A DNA stretch of 64,000 bases from JAUWVG01 sp964633715. Lineage in GTDB: Bacteria; Acidobacteriota; Aminicenantia; Aminicenantales; Aminicenantaceae. The notes below the pieces were generated by a model, which saw only the letters and a list, made by a program, of their open reading frames with translations, was not told where the DNA came from and did not search any database. The stretch's first letter is position 1. Each line of letters starts with the position of its first letter. This document shows positions 17,475 through 24,925 of this stretch, in pieces. The DNA is taken from the NCBI GenBank assembly GCA_964633715.1, contig CAZWHQ010000014.1, positions 22,432-86,431 of the forward strand, given 5' to 3'. The position numbers and the translations under genes are program-made.

Positions 17475-18368
17475 TTATTTTTTTCCCATCAGGACGTTGA
17501 GGAGTTCTTCAATAGAACCCTGTGATTCCAATGCCACGGTTGTATCTTTTGAAGTCACTTTCAATGACTTGATAATATCCCATTCGGGATCGATTTTTTC
17601 ATTCATAGAGAGAAATGCTTTTAAGCCTGTTACCATGCTCTCCATGTTAGTCGCCGTTTCAGCAGAATCAGTTTGAAGAGATAAGTGCAGCTTGACGGTG
17701 CTGTTCTGTTCGCTGATCGAGAAAACGGCGGATTTGGTCTTTTTGAGAAGGACCGCTCCAAAATCCTCATCGTCCTCATCAAGTAAATCAGAAACATTTC
17801 CAGCCGAAGCAACCAGGAATGAGTTCAGAGCTGAATCTGAGATCTGTCTCTGGAGTGGTGTCCCGATAAAGTCTTTCTCTTTGCCTGAGAATGTGTCGAG
17901 AACTGTTTCAACTCCACTGCGGTTTTCTGAAATGATCAAGAGGTTTTCCTGAGCAAAAACGCCGTATCCTTCATCATCCCAGTTATATATGATGAAATTA
18001 CCATAATTGATTTCTTCAGGAGTTTCTTCTTCTTCTTCGAGCAGGCCAATCAAGTGGTTCATGTCCATGCTGCCAGAAAATGCCATTACAGGTTCTTTAT
18101 TATCGTGATTCATCCCGATGATTGTAACAGCAGAAATATCGTTGAAAAAATCGATATCAGCCTTTTTTTCGATTTTCCTGATTTCTCTGCCAAAATTATT
18201 GTCTATAATCTGATTCAATTCCGTTTGTGAAAATTTTGCAATGTCGATGTGAATGAGCCATTTAGCCTCTGCGGGAATGAGTTTTGTTTGGAGTGATTCT
18301 CCTGAGATGTTGGGAGAAGAAATTGCGACCAGCAAAAAAGCCAGGAAAACAATTGAAGTTTTTCTCAT
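17475..18368 (-). CDS. Exported protein of unknown function upstream of ECF sigma factor
   Basis: 297 residues with a clear signal peptide (MRKTSIVFLAFLLVAISSPNISG) and an AGGAGG site before the ATG. The mature part contains LIPAEAKWLIHIDIAKFSQTEL and a YGVFAQENLLIISENRSGVETVLDTFSG segment, resembling exported DUF-type proteins with two similar alpha/beta halves that recur in Planctomycetota and Acidobacteriota. I do not recognise a function. Because it leads the sigma/anti-sigma operon it may be part of the signal being sensed or an auto-regulated target. Confidence 0.7.
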   Translation of the reverse strand: MRKTSIVFLAFLLVAISSPNISGESLQTKLIPAEAKWLIHIDIAKFSQTELNQIIDNNFGREIRKIEKKADIDFFNDISAVTIIGMNHDNKEPVMAFSGSMDMNHLIGLLEEEEETPEEINYGNFIIYNWDDEGYGVFAQENLLIISENRSGVETVLDTFSGKEKDFIGTPLQRQISDSALNSFLVASAGNVSDLLDEDDEDFGAVLLKKTKSAVFSISEQNSTVKLHLSLQTDSAETATNMESMVTGLKAFLSMNEKIDPEWDIIKSLKVTSKDTTVALESQGSIEELLNVLMGKK

Positions 18369-18429
18369 GTTGAGCCTCCTAAATGATCAGGTTGTTTCAA
18401 GAATGCTGAATCAACCGTTCACTATTTTA

Positions 18430-18454
18430 TACGCAGGGGCAATTTAAATGTTTC
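18430..18454 (-). promoter_or_regulatory. Possible ECF-type promoter of the sigma operon
   Basis: On the minus strand GAAAC (18450-18454) and CGTA (18430-18433) are 16 bp apart, about 60 bases before the first gene of the operon. This resembles the GGAAC-N16-CGTA style of ECF promoters and would imply autoregulation. A TATAAA overlaps the CGTA region, so a housekeeping promoter with a poor -35 box is the alternative. Confidence 0.35.
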
Positions 18455-18507
18455 GCCTTCCAGACAATAGTATTGTTTTGGAGGTTTGTATGCAAGATCC
18501 CTTTCTT

Positions 18508-21075
18508 TTATTCGAAATGGAGGGCATCCGCGGGGTTGGTTAGCGCCGCCTTGATTGATTGGTAGCTTACGGTGACAAAGGCGATAACCAATGCCAGAAC
18601 AGCGGATAGAAGAAATTCAGAGATTCCAATTTTTGTACGGTAGGCAAAGCTCTGCAGCCATCGGTTCATGACAAAATAGGCTATTGGCCAGGCAATGATA
18701 TTGGATATCAGGACCAGCTTGGTAAATTCTTTGGACAACAGTGAGACAACACTGGACACAGATGCACCCAAAATTTTCCTGATCCCGATCTCCTTTGTCC
18801 TCTGCTCAGCAGTGAACGAGGCCATACCAAACAGACCGAGACAGGCAATAAACATTCCAAGTAATGTAAAATACTTGAATACATTTCCCATCCTCTGCTC
18901 TGCACGATACAGATTATCAAGCCGTTCATCCAGGAAGGAGTATTCAAAAGGAAATCCTGGGACAATTTTTTTCCATGTATTCTCCATAAACCGTATCGTT
19001 GCGGGAACGTTGGCTGCATTGATTCTTATGCAGGCATAAAAAAACCTTCCGGGTTCCGCAACCAAAATCAATGGCTCGATTTCCGTGTGAAGAGATTTGT
19101 AGTGGAAATCCTTGATAACTCCAATTATTGGCCCTTCATTTCTCCATCTAAATCGTTTTCCTATGGGGGATTCCATTCCCATGGCTCTGATAGCTGCTTC
19201 ATTCAAGACATAAGCACGGTTATCGGTCGGGAATTCTTTTGAAAAAAACCTTCCCTGAGCCATTTCCATTTTAAACGTATCCAAATAATCCATATCGACC
19301 CAGCTGATTTGCATCTGTATTCTGATTTCGGGATCTTTTCCCTCCCATTCTGCTCCAGAGGTGCCGCTTCCGATATTGGTGGGTAGGCTAGATGTTGCTG
19401 TCATATGAAGGATATCGGGATTCTCAAGCAGTGTTGTTTTTAGAATTTCGACGTTTTCATTCATAGCTCCTCTGATGGGCAGGACCACGATCTGCTCCTT
19501 GTCATAACCCAAGTTAATTCCTCTAATATGAGAAAGTTGTTTGTGAATGATTATGGTGCCAACGATTAAAATGATGGTCAGGGAAAATTGCATCACTACG
19601 AGCACCTTTCTGAACAAAACTCCCCGTATTCCGGATTTTAGTGTTCCTCTAATGGCTCGGATCGGATGAAAAGCTGAGAGAAAAAGAGCCGGATAGCTTC
19701 CTGAAAGTAAACCGGTAAAAACAGCAATTGCCAGAAGTCCCAATAAGAGTTTTGTATTTTCGGTGAGGCTAAGAGTTAACTCTTTTCCGGAGAGATTATT
19801 AAAAGCTGGCAGCAGCAATATAATGAGAACAATTGCAAGGAAAACAGCAAGGAGGGAGGCCAGAATGGACTCGCCGTAAAACTGCTTAATGATGTCCCCC
19901 TTTTTGGCGCCGATGACCTTTCTCATCCCAATCTCTTTGGCCCTAATTCCCGACCTTGCCGTCGCCAGGTTCATAAAATTGATACAGGCAATAAGGAGAA
20001 CAAAAAGAGCGGCCGCAGAAAAAATGTAAACATACATGATGTTGCCGTGTCCACCGATGTCAAAATTAAATTTAGAGTGGAGATGGATGTCTGTTAGTGG
20101 TTGGAGATAGTATAAATTATGGCCAGGATCTTCTCTTTCGAGCATTGCCTTGAGTTTGTTGTTGACGTTATCAATGGAACTTCCCCTTTGAAGTTGAACA
20201 TAGGTGTAAAAAGACACATCTCCCCAAGTATTCAGATCCCGGCCGCTGGCAGTTAATAATTCAAATGGACGGACATAGTCAAACTGCAGATGTGAATTTG
20301 TTGGGACTTCTTGAATAACTCCAGTCACCATGTAGTCACTGTCGTTATTCAAAGTGACTGTTTTACCCATGGCATTTTCACCACCAAAATACTTCACGGC
20401 CAGTTTGTCTGTGATCACAAGAGAGCGAACGTCCTTGAAGGCTGAGGTGGCGTCACCTTGAACAAAAGGAAAATCAAACATTTCAAAAAAGGAGGTATCA
20501 GCAAGCATCCCCTTGCTTTCGTAAAAAGTTTTATCCTTGTAAGTGAAAAGCATCCGGCTGTGGGGAGTTAGCCTTGCAGTGTTAATGACTTCGGGAAATT
20601 CTGCTTTCATTCTTCCGGCCAAAATCGGAGGGGACACGGCTTCGTGAGTGGTCGCCGCCTCGAGTGGATCGAGCAGAATCCGGTTTATTTCCTTTGCGTT
20701 TGTGTGAAACCTGTCGTAGCTTAACTCGTCCTGCACCCACATGAGCATGAGAACGCTGCATGTGATGCCTATGGCCAGGCCTGTAATATTGATGAAGGAA
20801 TAGCCTTTGTGTTTCTTTAAAGTTCTTAAGGCGATTTTTAAATAACTTCTGATCATGATCAAACTCCAGTAGATCGAATTTTTAAAAAACGAGGGAATCG
20901 ATATCCCTATCTGCCACCAATACCAGAAAGTTGCCTGGAGAGGGGAACTTTTTTTTGCTCTTCTGTGGTATTCTTCCTCGAAGTCACCGATAAGGGATGT
21001 TTTCTCAAATGTATTGGCCAATTTTTTGAGCATCCACTCAGCAAATTTTGGTGGAATGGATTTTTTTCCTGTCAT
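18508..21075 (-). CDS. MacB/FtsX-like ABC permease with N-terminal prefix domain
   Basis: 855 residues. The prefix includes FEKTSLIGDFEEEYHRRAKK, closest in pattern to that of the 8484 paralogue. MIRSYLKIALRTLKKHKGYSFINITGLAIGITC opens the membrane part. FtsX modules show SGIRAKEIGMRKVIGAKKGDIIKQFYGES and QRTKEIGIRKILGASVSS. The periplasmic cores carry FGGENAMGKTV and IIGVIKDFHYKSL. It starts seven bases after the PadR gene at 21083-21406. No ATPase gene is adjacent. Confidence 0.88.
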   Translation of the reverse strand: MTGKKSIPPKFAEWMLKKLANTFEKTSLIGDFEEEYHRRAKKSSPLQATFWYWWQIGISIPSFFKNSIYWSLIMIRSYLKIALRTLKKHKGYSFINITGLAIGITCSVLMLMWVQDELSYDRFHTNAKEINRILLDPLEAATTHEAVSPPILAGRMKAEFPEVINTARLTPHSRMLFTYKDKTFYESKGMLADTSFFEMFDFPFVQGDATSAFKDVRSLVITDKLAVKYFGGENAMGKTVTLNNDSDYMVTGVIQEVPTNSHLQFDYVRPFELLTASGRDLNTWGDVSFYTYVQLQRGSSIDNVNNKLKAMLEREDPGHNLYYLQPLTDIHLHSKFNFDIGGHGNIMYVYIFSAAALFVLLIACINFMNLATARSGIRAKEIGMRKVIGAKKGDIIKQFYGESILASLLAVFLAIVLIILLLPAFNNLSGKELTLSLTENTKLLLGLLAIAVFTGLLSGSYPALFLSAFHPIRAIRGTLKSGIRGVLFRKVLVVMQFSLTIILIVGTIIIHKQLSHIRGINLGYDKEQIVVLPIRGAMNENVEILKTTLLENPDILHMTATSSLPTNIGSGTSGAEWEGKDPEIRIQMQISWVDMDYLDTFKMEMAQGRFFSKEFPTDNRAYVLNEAAIRAMGMESPIGKRFRWRNEGPIIGVIKDFHYKSLHTEIEPLILVAEPGRFFYACIRINAANVPATIRFMENTWKKIVPGFPFEYSFLDERLDNLYRAEQRMGNVFKYFTLLGMFIACLGLFGMASFTAEQRTKEIGIRKILGASVSSVVSLLSKEFTKLVLISNIIAWPIAYFVMNRWLQSFAYRTKIGISEFLLSAVLALVIAFVTVSYQSIKAALTNPADALHFE

Positions 21076-21082
21076 TAGGTTC

Positions 21083-21406
21083 TTAATTTTCGAAGGCTAA
21101 TTTTGGAGCTTTTTCCCAAATTGATTTCTGAAACGTGTAGGCCGACTGGAGTGATTTGACTCCTTGAGCGGTAAGCTGGTAATAAATTTTCCTCCGTCCA
21201 CCGCGCTCGTGTGTGGGATCTCCTGCCGTTTTTGTCACCAAGTCTTTTTTAAAAAGCTGGTCCAGATAGCTGTAAAGCGTACCGTAGGATATCTCCCGGT
21301 TGGTCATTTCAGAGATTTCCACCTTAATTGTGACACCGTACGCATCATCTCCCAGCCTGAGGATGGCCAGAAGATGAATCGTTTCATACAGGGTTAAATC
21401 TTTCAT
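21083..21406 (-). CDS. PadR-family transcriptional regulator
   Basis: About 108 residues. I place the start at the ATG at 21406, six bases after GGAGAA; the open frame to 21493 would cover the operator. It has LYETIHLLAILRLGDDAYGVTIKVEI, the recognition region REISYGTLYSYLDQLFKKDLV and the HERGGRRKIYYQLTAQG wing, a textbook PadR pattern. The permease gene follows directly. A perfect 19-bp palindrome lies 21 bases upstream. Confidence 0.88.
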   Translation of the reverse strand: MKDLTLYETIHLLAILRLGDDAYGVTIKVEISEMTNREISYGTLYSYLDQLFKKDLVTKTAGDPTHERGGRRKIYYQLTAQGVKSLQSAYTFQKSIWEKAPKLAFEN

Positions 21407-21426
21407 TTTCTTCTCCATTGTATATA

Positions 21427-21445
21427 TATACGGAAATTCCGTATA
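21427..21445. promoter_or_regulatory. Putative PadR operator palindrome
   Basis: TATACGGAAATTCCGTATA is a perfect 9+1+9 inverted repeat 21 bases before the third PadR start codon. It has the same geometry as the other two PadR sites but different half-site bases, which suggests that each repressor has its own operator. Function is inferred. Confidence 0.6.
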
Positions 21446-21571
21446 AAAAGTTGCTAAAAAAATTGAATTTCTTTGAAAAAACTTCTTGATCATGACGTAG
21501 CGTTATGTTGTAAACTGCTTATGTTTTTAAAATGGTTAGCGAAAAGTTCTGACATAAAGGAGATAACTCAC

Positions 21572-21928
21572 ATGGAAAAGTATTACACAAAGGAACAGCT
21601 TAAAAAACTAAAATTGCGGAAAGAGACGCTGGGGGAAAAAACAATTCGTCATGCTGAAAAAGAATGGATGGAACTCTTCGAAAAGTACAAAACAGAAATG
21701 GAAAAGGGAACCGATCCCACATCCGAGCCGGTTGAGAAACTGGCTCTCCGTTCCCGGGAATTGATCGCGGTCTTCACAGGAGGCGATTTGGGCATCGAAA
21801 AATCACTCGGAGACATGTATCAAAAGGAGGGCGGTCCATCTGTTTTGGCGCAGCATGGTGTCCAGCTCGATCAAGCTGTGTGGGATTACATGGGAAAAGC
21901 TATGGCAGCGCTGAAAAAGTCTGGATAG
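21572..21928 (+). CDS. Stand-alone TipAS-domain protein
   Basis: 118 residues. I place the start at the ATG at 21572, preceded by AAAGGAG, instead of an upstream in-frame codon. The whole protein looks like the antibiotic-recognition domain of TipA-type MerR regulators: YYTKEQLKKLKLRKETLG at the front, a central AEKEWMELFEKYKTEMEKGTDPTSEPV and the FTGGDLGIEKSLGDMYQKEGG segment. The MerR DNA-binding part is absent. TipAS domains bind thiopeptides and other molecules; a stand-alone copy may sequester toxic compounds. It lies on the opposite strand from the PadR cassette. Confidence 0.8.
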   Translation: MEKYYTKEQLKKLKLRKETLGEKTIRHAEKEWMELFEKYKTEMEKGTDPTSEPVEKLALRSRELIAVFTGGDLGIEKSLGDMYQKEGGPSVLAQHGVQLDQAVWDYMGKAMAALKKSG

Positions 21929-21954
21929 GGGATAAGGAGAATCTGAAGAAATCC

Positions 21955-21983
21955 TTGTCTTTATGATGTGTTTTTCTTATAGT
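21955..21983 (+). promoter_or_regulatory. Promoter of the PQQ-propeller gene
   Basis: TTGTCT (21955-21960), 17-bp spacer and TATAGT (21978-21983). Transcription would start near 21990, which rules out an in-frame TTG at 21985 and supports the ATG at 22027 as the start. Confidence 0.55.
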
Positions 21984-22026
21984 TTTGAAATTAGACGGTG
22001 ACAATTTTGTATTTAAAGAGGATGAA

Positions 22027-23427
22027 ATGTTCTATCGAAGACAAGGATTAAAATGGACTGTATTTTTTGCTGTGATAAGTATTCTGGGGATGGCGTGTTC
22101 CGAGAATACCTCCACTCAAAAAGCGGATACGATTATATCATCAAACGGTTCGGATAACTGGCCTCAGTTTCGCGGACCGGATGCTTTGGGTATAGCATCC
22201 AATCAAGATCTTCCCCTGACCTGGGATATCGAAGATGGAACGAATATTCGCTGGAAAACCCCCATCCCGGGACTTGGACACTCGTCTCCTGTAGTCTGGG
22301 AAGACAAAGTTTTTGTGACAACGGCTGTTGGGGAAGGCAAAGAGGCCTATCTTAAGGTGGGCCGTTATGGATCCAGCCCGGATAATCCTGAGGACTACAC
22401 GCATCACTACAAGCTTTACTGTCTAGATAAAAAATCGGGTGAGATCATATGGGAAAGGACAGCGTTCAGTGGAAAGCCCAAAGTGAATCGCCATATTAAA
22501 TCCAGCCATGCCAACTGCACGCCCGCTACGGACGGGCAACACATCCTTGCCTTTTTTGGATCTCAGGGTCTTTACTGCTATGATATGGAGGGGGAGTTGC
22601 TGTGGGAAAAAGACCTTGGATATCTGGATGCAGGCGCTTTTGATGTTCCCGAAATTCAGTGGGGTTTTGGGAGTTCGCCGGTTATCTATGAAGATAAAGT
22701 TGTTGTCCTGTGTGATGTCAATAATCAATCCTTCCTTGCCGTGTTGGATCTGAAAACTGGAGAAGATGTCTGGCGCACTCTTAGAGATGAAAATCCCACT
22801 TGGGGAACTCCCGCCATTTATGTGTCAGAAAAAAGCTCTCAGATTATTGTCAATGGATACAAACACATCGGCAGCTATGATTTTAAAACAGGTGAAGAAG
22901 TTTGGTGGATGAGAGGGGGAGGCGATATTCCTGTCCCCACACCGATTATCTCTCACGGGCTTGTGTTTATCACTAATTCACACGGAAAAATGCGCCCTAT
23001 CTATGCCATTAAACTCGATGCAGAGGGGGATATATCTCTGAACCCGGGAGAGACCTCCAATGAATTTATCCCCTGGTTTTATCCTAGGCGTGGGGCCTAC
23101 CAGCCTACTCCGCTTGTCCTTGGCGACGTTCTCTACGTTGGTGACAACAGCGGTATGTTGACAGCCTATGAAGCGGTCACAGGCAAGGAATTGTACCGTG
23201 AAAAAATTGGTGGTGACCTGAGTTCCTACTCAGCCTCACCGGTAGCGGCCGATGGCCGGATCTACTTTTCAGATGAATTTGGCAATGTCCACATCGTCAA
23301 AGCCGGTTTGATCTATGAACATCTGGCCGTCAACATCATGGATGAAATCTGTATGGCTACGCCCGCCATCTCCGGGAAAATGCTGTTCATTCGGACACGG
23401 AAGGATTTGTATGCCATTGGACAGTGA
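22027..23427 (+). CDS. PQQ-binding-like beta-propeller lipoprotein
   Basis: About 466 residues. The ATG at 22027 follows GAGGATGAA, and gives a signal sequence ending near ILGMACSEN, a probable lipoprotein cysteine. NWPQFRGPDALGIA at the start of the mature protein is the hallmark of the PQQ-like outer-membrane propeller family. Repeated blades follow (LYCLDKKSGEIIWE, LAVLDLKTGEDVWR, SYDFKTGEEVWWM, LTAYEAVTGKELYR). These proteins often act as assembly or scaffold factors rather than quinoprotein enzymes; I see no dehydrogenase active site. A MATE exporter gene starts 40 bases downstream and may be cotranscribed. Confidence 0.87.
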   Translation: MFYRRQGLKWTVFFAVISILGMACSENTSTQKADTIISSNGSDNWPQFRGPDALGIASNQDLPLTWDIEDGTNIRWKTPIPGLGHSSPVVWEDKVFVTTAVGEGKEAYLKVGRYGSSPDNPEDYTHHYKLYCLDKKSGEIIWERTAFSGKPKVNRHIKSSHANCTPATDGQHILAFFGSQGLYCYDMEGELLWEKDLGYLDAGAFDVPEIQWGFGSSPVIYEDKVVVLCDVNNQSFLAVLDLKTGEDVWRTLRDENPTWGTPAIYVSEKSSQIIVNGYKHIGSYDFKTGEEVWWMRGGGDIPVPTPIISHGLVFITNSHGKMRPIYAIKLDAEGDISLNPGETSNEFIPWFYPRRGAYQPTPLVLGDVLYVGDNSGMLTAYEAVTGKELYREKIGGDLSSYSASPVAADGRIYFSDEFGNVHIVKAGLIYEHLAVNIMDEICMATPAISGKMLFIRTRKDLYAIGQ

Positions 23428-23467
23428 AAAACTCTTCCGCTCTTCCTGAAGCCAACGGAGAAGGTGT

Positions 23468-24919
23468 GTGAATAATTTATCCAAAAGTTCCCGCTCAGCT
23501 CTATCTCTCCGTCTCAAGAGTGGGGGTGTTGTTGTGGTCAATGCCTGGAACCATGTAAGGGCTGCTATTTCAGGGACGGACAAGGATTTCACCACAGAAA
23601 AACTTGGAAAAGCCATCTTTCTGCTTTCCATTCCCATGATTCTGGAGATGGTCATGGAATCCATTTTTGCGGTTGTGGATATTTTTTTTGTATCTAAACT
23701 TGGTGCCGAAGCTGTGGCCACAGTTGGCATCACAGAATCCTTGATGACAATTGTGTATTCACTGGCCGTAGGGTTGAGTACGGCAACTACAGCTCTTGTC
23801 TCTCGAAGGATTGGAGAAAAGAATCCTGATGGAGCGGCAATTGCTGCAGTCCAGGCTGTGATGGCGGGTATTGGGATTTCATTATTTATCTCTGTTCCTG
23901 GCCTCCTGTTTGCACCACAAATATTGAATCTGATGGGAGTCGAGACAGCGGTGATTAGAACTTACTCATCCTACACCTCGATTATGCTTGGAGCCAATGT
24001 CATCATTATGCTGCTTTTTATCATTAATGCCGTCTTTCGGAGCGCTGGGGATGCCGCCATTTCCATGCGTGTTCTCTGGTTGGCCAATTGTATCAACATC
24101 GTTCTGGATCCCTGTCTGATATTTGGATGGGGGCCTTTCCCTGAACTGGGTATCAAAGGCGCCGCTATTGCAACGAATATTGGACGGGGCATCGCTGTCA
24201 TCTATCAGTTTTATCTGCTGTTCCGGGGAAAGAAAAGAGTCAGGATTAGCCGCTACCACCTTAAAATAAAATTTGATGTCATGAAGAGGCTTTTCCGTCT
24301 GTCGTTGGGTGGAATTGGACAATCCCTGATTGCTACCTCCAGTTGGATTGGTATGGTGAGAATAATATCTGTATTTGGCAGCCAGGTGATGGCCGGCTAC
24401 ACTATCGCCATCCGAATCATCATATTTTCCATTCTGCCTGCTTGGGGTTTGAGCAATGCGGCCGCTACCCTGGTTGGACAGAATTTGGGGGCAAAGAAAC
24501 CGAAGAGAGCGGAAAAATCTGTCTGGATGACCGGCTCTATCAATATGGGATTGATGGGGCTTATCGCGTTTTTTTTCATATTCTTTCCCGGATTTTTTGT
24601 GCGGCTGTTTATTTCTGATCCTGTTGTTGTGATGAGCGGGGTATCCTGTCTGCGGATCGTGAGCTACGGATTTATATTTTATGCGCTGGGAATGGTGATG
24701 GTGCAGGCGTTCAATGGAGCGGGAGACACAGCGACCCCTACATTTATCAATTTTTTTTGTTTCTGGCTGATTGAAATCCCTCTGGCCTATGTGTTGGCCC
24801 TTCCGCTTGGTTTTGAAGAAAAAGGAGTCTACATCGCTATTGTCGCGGCCGAGTCGATCATGACAATGACCACAGTGTTTTTCTTCCGACGCGGTCGCTG
24901 GAAGCTCCGAGAGGTCTGA
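23468..24919 (+). CDS. MATE-family efflux transporter
   Basis: 483 residues with twelve hydrophobic segments in two similar halves. It starts at GTG, preceded by GGAGAAGG. The first half opens with LGKAIFLLSIPMILEMVMESIFAVVDIFFVSKLGAEAVATVGITESL, the standard MATE N-terminus. The second half has ...RLSLGGIGQSLIATSSW and AAATLVGQNLGAKKPKRAE, the conserved G-Q-x-L-G-A-K motif. The family exports cationic drugs or other metabolites against H+ or Na+. Substrate unknown. Confidence 0.92.
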   Translation: MNNLSKSSRSALSLRLKSGGVVVVNAWNHVRAAISGTDKDFTTEKLGKAIFLLSIPMILEMVMESIFAVVDIFFVSKLGAEAVATVGITESLMTIVYSLAVGLSTATTALVSRRIGEKNPDGAAIAAVQAVMAGIGISLFISVPGLLFAPQILNLMGVETAVIRTYSSYTSIMLGANVIIMLLFIINAVFRSAGDAAISMRVLWLANCINIVLDPCLIFGWGPFPELGIKGAAIATNIGRGIAVIYQFYLLFRGKKRVRISRYHLKIKFDVMKRLFRLSLGGIGQSLIATSSWIGMVRIISVFGSQVMAGYTIAIRIIIFSILPAWGLSNAAATLVGQNLGAKKPKRAEKSVWMTGSINMGLMGLIAFFFIFFPGFFVRLFISDPVVVMSGVSCLRIVSYGFIFYALGMVMVQAFNGAGDTATPTFINFFCFWLIEIPLAYVLALPLGFEEKGVYIAIVAAESIMTMTTVFFFRRGRWKLREV

Positions 24920-24925
24920 CTTCTT

